Assembly (NCBI GenBank): GCA_902798745.1
Contig: CADBXM010000004.1
Location: 1-64,000 of the forward strand
Length of the DNA: 64,000 bases
Source of the DNA: an uncultured Eubacteriales bacterium
GTDB taxonomy: Bacteria; Bacillota; Clostridia; Peptostreptococcales; Anaerovoracaceae
Reading direction: 5' to 3'
Both the position numbers and the translations under genes were made by a program. Under the pieces are notes generated by a model that was not told where the DNA came from, searched no databases, and saw only the letters and a program-made list of their open reading frames with translations. This document shows, in pieces, positions 61,223 through 64,000 of this stretch (the first letter of the stretch is position 1; every line of letters starts with the position of its first letter).

Positions 61223-61276
61223 ATGGATCACCCTGCCACATGTATTGACTGGCTCAGACCGTTTTTAGGAGGCTGA
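61223..61276 (+). CDS. candidate 17-residue peptide
   Basis: An ATG at 61223 lies six bases after a perfect AGGAGG (61211-61216) and opens MDHPATCIDWLRPFLGG followed by TGA. A rightward TATAAT is 34 bases upstream of the ATG, and a strong stem-loop follows nine bases after the stop. The frame is short enough to arise by chance. What supports it is the ribosome site and the flanking promoter and hairpin, not the sequence. It has no transmembrane segment. Confidence 0.4.
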   Translation: MDHPATCIDWLRPFLGG

Positions 61277-61284
61277 GTTATATG

Positions 61285-61346
61285 CCATTTTACCACGCAC
61301 CAGCCCGGTGGGGTAGTAAACGGGGTAAAATGGGGTAGTATTTTTA
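61285..61346 (+). terminator. stem-loop with GGGG repeats after the 17-codon frame
   Basis: Perfect 10-bp stem CCATTTTACC/GGTAAAATGG (61285-61294, 61324-61333) enclosing CACC..GGTG, followed by GGTAGTATTTTTAAT. Three GGGG runs (about 61309, 61322 and 61332) occur within it. It could be a terminator for a short rightward RNA or part of a structured small RNA. Confidence 0.6.
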
Positions 61347-61397
61347 ATCTGTGTTTGGTTCCCCAATTTCCATTATTTACATTATATAATTGATTTT

Positions 61398-61997
61398 TTA
61401 GCCGAAACTAAACGGAAGATTGTTCTGCGTAGCGAAGGTATTAAACGCAGCTTTAACATCCGCAGCCTTTTCTGGGATGTTCTCCTGTGCATACTCTATT
61501 GTAGCATTAGCTATTGCTTTCGCCTTATCTCCAAGAATCTCAGCACCCTTAGCACCATGTTCTACCGCTAGCTTATAAGCTTCAGTTGACAAAGCACAAC
61601 CTACCATACCACCAACAATTGTCCCTGCTCCTGGCATAACAGCGGTACCAACTGCTGCACCCGCCATATATCCACCATAACCTGCTGCCTTCTCTCCCAG
61701 TTGATATGCAACTTCAGACAACTCCATTTCGCCTCTGAAGTATGCGGATCCAACTTCAACTGTTTTTATTCCCATGGCAATTCCCTCTGCCGGTATGCCA
61801 ATCGACGAAGCAGATTGTAGCAGTTCGCTTCCAGTTTTTTCTGCTAATATTGATATCCCCTTTTCTGCTGAACCAATGCCAAATCCGATAAAAGCTCCTT
61901 TTCCTGAATCCTTGGCGGTGTTTTCTACCATCTCTTCAGCGGTTATTTCCCCCACTGAGAATTTCGAATAATTTTCAACGGCAGAATCTACGCACAT
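61398..61997 (-). CDS. orphan glycine-rich protein, possibly a fragment
   Basis: A 199-residue protein. The middle section GYGGYMAGAAVGTAVMPGAGTIVGGMVGCALSTEAYKLAVEHGAKG is a glycine-zipper-like hydrophobic stretch that could insert in membranes. The rest is helical and rich in Ala. The ATG has no ribosome binding site and an in-frame TGA lies eight codons upstream, so the 5' part of a larger gene may be lost. Base composition is clearly AT-richer than the neighbours. I do not recognise the family. Similar segments occur in colicin-like and other toxin or effector proteins, but that is only a resemblance. Confidence 0.5.
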   Translation of the reverse strand: MCVDSAVENYSKFSVGEITAEEMVENTAKDSGKGAFIGFGIGSAEKGISILAEKTGSELLQSASSIGIPAEGIAMGIKTVEVGSAYFRGEMELSEVAYQLGEKAAGYGGYMAGAAVGTAVMPGAGTIVGGMVGCALSTEAYKLAVEHGAKGAEILGDKAKAIANATIEYAQENIPEKAADVKAAFNTFATQNNLPFSFG

Positions 61998-62127
61998 TAT
62001 TAAAGCGGTACAAAAGCGTCATCGATAAAAATCAATGGGATTTCCGAGAAAGCGCTATCTTTGTTATAGGAAATTTCGCTCGTGTCCCAGATCTCTCGCC
62101 AAACAGTCAAAATGGAGCACTTTCGCG

Positions 62128-62964
62128 CTACAACTGATACATTTTTCTCTCCCCGGGGCTTATCTGCGTGATGTAATCATATGCCGTTCCTTCCCGTTTA
62201 TAATTAGCGTGATCCATTTCGGCAAATATGAGTCTCTCATCGAGGATCTCTTTGTCCATGTCATCTACCGGACTGCTGAGCAGTTCCACTGACGGTTCAT
62301 ACAGACCCGACCTGCCTGTGTACTCGAACTTATCGTCATTGCCGGTAAAGTTGCAGTATGCCACCGGAACAGAATTCTCTACTGCTCTGATCAGTGAGAA
62401 ACGAGCATGCAGCCTGTGGAACGGCGCCATGTTGGCAGCGATGCATACGATGAGATCCGCGCCTTTTACCGCAAGCCTCCTTGCAGGTTCCGGAAATTCT
62501 ATGTCATAACATATCAGCATCCCTATCCTGCCTATATCCGTGTCGAATACCGGATAACCGGATCCGGGAGTAAAATTCTCTTTTTCTCCTTCGAACAGTC
62601 TGGTCTTGGCGTATGTGCCCTTGAGCCTCCCTTCACTGTCTATTAAGTTAGCGCTGTTATATATCTTTCCGTTCCTTGATTCAGGATACCCGTATATCAC
62701 ATTGATTCTGTTTTCCGTGGCAAATTTTGCCATTGTTTCAAAGGAAGGGCCATCGGCGGTCTCGCATACCGACCGGAGTCGTTCACCGGCTTCATACCCG
62801 GCAATATACATCTCCGGGAACACAACAAGTATAGCCCCGCCTGCTGCAGCTGCCTTTACTGCCTCCGCGGCTCTTTTGAGATTATGCTCCCTGCCCTGTT
62901 TGTCCGAGGTCGTCTGAACCAGACAGATCCTGAACTTATTCGGTGTGTTTCTTTCCGTATACAT
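62128..62964 (-). CDS. nitrilase-superfamily carbon-nitrogen hydrolase
   Basis: A 278-residue amidase-type enzyme. The Glu-Lys-Cys triad is visible as Glu51 (VFPEMYIAG), Lys120 (YAKTRLFEGE) and Cys152 (LICYDIEFPEP). It probably hydrolyses a small amide or nitrile. The closest branches are omega-amidase and N-carbamoyl hydrolases, and I cannot choose between them. The start overlaps the end of the upstream GPH symporter by 29 bases, so the two are co-translated and the carrier may import the substrate. Confidence 0.92.
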   Translation of the reverse strand: MYTERNTPNKFRICLVQTTSDKQGREHNLKRAAEAVKAAAAGGAILVVFPEMYIAGYEAGERLRSVCETADGPSFETMAKFATENRINVIYGYPESRNGKIYNSANLIDSEGRLKGTYAKTRLFEGEKENFTPGSGYPVFDTDIGRIGMLICYDIEFPEPARRLAVKGADLIVCIAANMAPFHRLHARFSLIRAVENSVPVAYCNFTGNDDKFEYTGRSGLYEPSVELLSSPVDDMDKEILDERLIFAEMDHANYKREGTAYDYITQISPGERKMYQL

Positions 62965-64000
62965 CTCTGAATCCCTTCATATCTACCTCGCCGCCGCTCC
63001 TCTTTACCTCAAGGGCAGCCATGATGTCCGTAAATCTCGATTCGTTTATCGGATACTTTATCATCAGCAACCCCACAAGTATCATAGCTGCTCCGGGTAT
63101 GAACGTGAAGCATGTGCTTATAGAGCTGAGTGCTGATGCAGTCTGTGCCTCTAGTGAAGCATCGAATCCACCGGACTCAAGAATGATGCCGAGCGCCTGT
63201 GAAGCGATCGCGACCGACAGTGATTCTGAAAGAGCCTGAAGCGATATCACCTGCCCTGAATGCTTTACCCCTGATGCCAACTCTTCTACCTCGCATGAAT
63301 CATAGATCATCGACGGCATCAACTGCCAGTAGCATGTGTTCCCGACGGAGTAGATCAGACATATGATGCATATGCCAACGAATGATCCAAGCGGCAAAAA
63401 ACGTCCAGTCATCATGATAAGGCCGGTAAGACCTATCCCGCCCGCAAAGATGGTTTTTTTGTCAGTCGCAGCGCTCAGCTTTGCGATGAACGGAGTAAAT
63501 ACTATGCCAGAGACTGTGATCAGCAGCATTATGAGAGATATCTGGCCCGCGCTGAGTCCGGCGTTATATGTAAAGAAGTACACTCTGTCCGACATGAAGA
63601 ATGTATTTGCCACAAGATAGAGGAGGCTCACACCAACTATATACTGGATAGGCCTGACTTTTATGATCTTCATGTAATCTCTTATTATGCTTCCAAAAAT
63701 GCTGAGATCAGGCCTGTTGCTGTATCCGTCCGGCTTTACGAAATCAGGATCATCACTCTCATGGATACCCAGCGCACAGATCAAGAGGGCTGCTCCACTT
63801 ATGATACCGACAATAAGTCCCATGACAGACCATGAGCTGTTCTGGCCCAGCCCCCCCTTCATAAGAAAATCGACCAGAATGGTGGGGACAACCATCCCGA
63901 GGGCCATGCCTACCTGATTGAACACGTAGGCATAAGATCTCAGCACGGTCCTTTCGTTATAATCTTCTGTCAGGTCCGATCCCCATGCCATGTAAGGCAC
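62936..64000 (-). CDS. GPH-family symporter, N-terminus outside the window
   Basis: The visible 354 residues begin with PYMAWGSDLTEDYNERTVLRSYAY, the hallmark that lies after the first third of GPH carriers. The real start is therefore beyond position 64000, and the GTG at the very edge is a chance codon. At least eight hydrophobic helices follow. The C-terminal tail ends VDMKGFRDVYGKKHTE. It is coupled to the nitrilase gene by overlap. Confidence 0.9.
   Translation of the reverse strand: MPYMAWGSDLTEDYNERTVLRSYAYVFNQVGMALGMVVPTILVDFLMKGGLGQNSSWSVMGLIVGIISGAALLICALGIHESDDPDFVKPDGYSNRPDLSIFGSIIRDYMKIIKVRPIQYIVGVSLLYLVANTFFMSDRVYFFTYNAGLSAGQISLIMLLITVSGIVFTPFIAKLSAATDKKTIFAGGIGLTGLIMMTGRFLPLGSFVGICIICLIYSVGNTCYWQLMPSMIYDSCEVEELASGVKHSGQVISLQALSESLSVAIASQALGIILESGGFDASLEAQTASALSSISTCFTFIPGAAMILVGLLMIKYPINESRFTDIMAALEVKRSGGEVDMKGFRDVYGKKHTE

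Noticed and set aside
1-64000. tRNA, rRNA, CRISPR arrays, insertion sequences, integrases
   Set aside because: Looked for on both strands by eye. No cloverleaf, spaced repeat array or transposase/integrase motif was found. A tRNAscan or ISfinder run could still reveal something missed.

Overview
The window is about 64 kb of bacterial chromosome, close to 50 percent GC by eye. It most likely comes from an anaerobic member of the Clostridia (Bacillota). The indicators are a CarD-IspDF-ProS operon, an electron-bifurcating NfnAB pair, ferredoxin-type nitroreductase and aldo/keto reductase proteins, an acyl-CoA-type 3-hydroxyacyl-CoA dehydrogenase, several GPH-type sugar symporters, a CBS/DRTGG-containing DHH pyrophosphatase and strong Shine-Dalgarno sites. 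No species name can be defended from the sequence alone. I saw no rRNA, tRNA, CRISPR array, transposase or integrase.

Layout. 0.2-7.5 kb (leftward): thyA, cysS, a chromate-transporter pair, and the operon carD-ispDF-proS. 7.5-15.4 kb: a large hybrid sensor kinase, then a rightward two-component system and radA, facing a lipoprotein gene. 15.5-24 kb (leftward): an EF-G paralogue, asnS, rarA, an MFS carrier, and an ABC exporter fused to a GNAT acetyltransferase. 24-27.5 kb: a membrane-anchored phosphoesterase, an E2/CAT-fold protein, a YtxH-like small protein and a secreted cysteine-peptidase-like protein. 27.6-41.3 kb: a long leftward metabolic run (nfnA, nfnB, HAD phosphatase, MFS, glycerophosphodiesterase; sirtuin, Fe-alcohol dehydrogenase, GPH symporter; carboxylesterase, pyrophosphatase, thioesterase; Fe-S aldo/keto reductase). 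41.7-47.4 kb: Aes-like esterase, panF-yhdT, nitroreductase and a TetR regulator divergent from an hbd-like gene. 47.5-55.4 kb: Na/Pi cotransporter behind a Mn-type riboswitch, a CobW-like protein, alcohol dehydrogenase, alpha-glucosidase, and a MATE transporter fused to a histidine-kinase-like ATPase.

55.4-62 kb is the accessory part: a secreted transglutaminase-like protein, a hydrolase, a small orphan protein, a repeat-rich non-coding stretch, a KAP-type P-loop NTPase, a secreted orphan protein, a free-standing MetRS-C-terminal-like tRNA-binding protein, a 17-codon reading frame and an orphan glycine-rich protein. The last 22 codons and the terminator of the tRNA-binding gene occur a second time 2.5 kb away, exactly at the end of the KAP gene. 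This is the pattern left when a small island inserts at the 3' end of a gene and supplies a replacement end. 62-64 kb: a nitrilase-family hydrolase and a GPH symporter cut by the window edge.

Most genes are ordinary. The strongest leads are the KAP island with its duplicated gene end, the yybP-ykoY-like Mn riboswitch in front of a Na/Pi transporter, the repeat locus at 57.77-58.04 kb, the divergent promoter with a 17-codon frame at 61.2 kb, and the ABC-GNAT and MATE-ATPase fusions.
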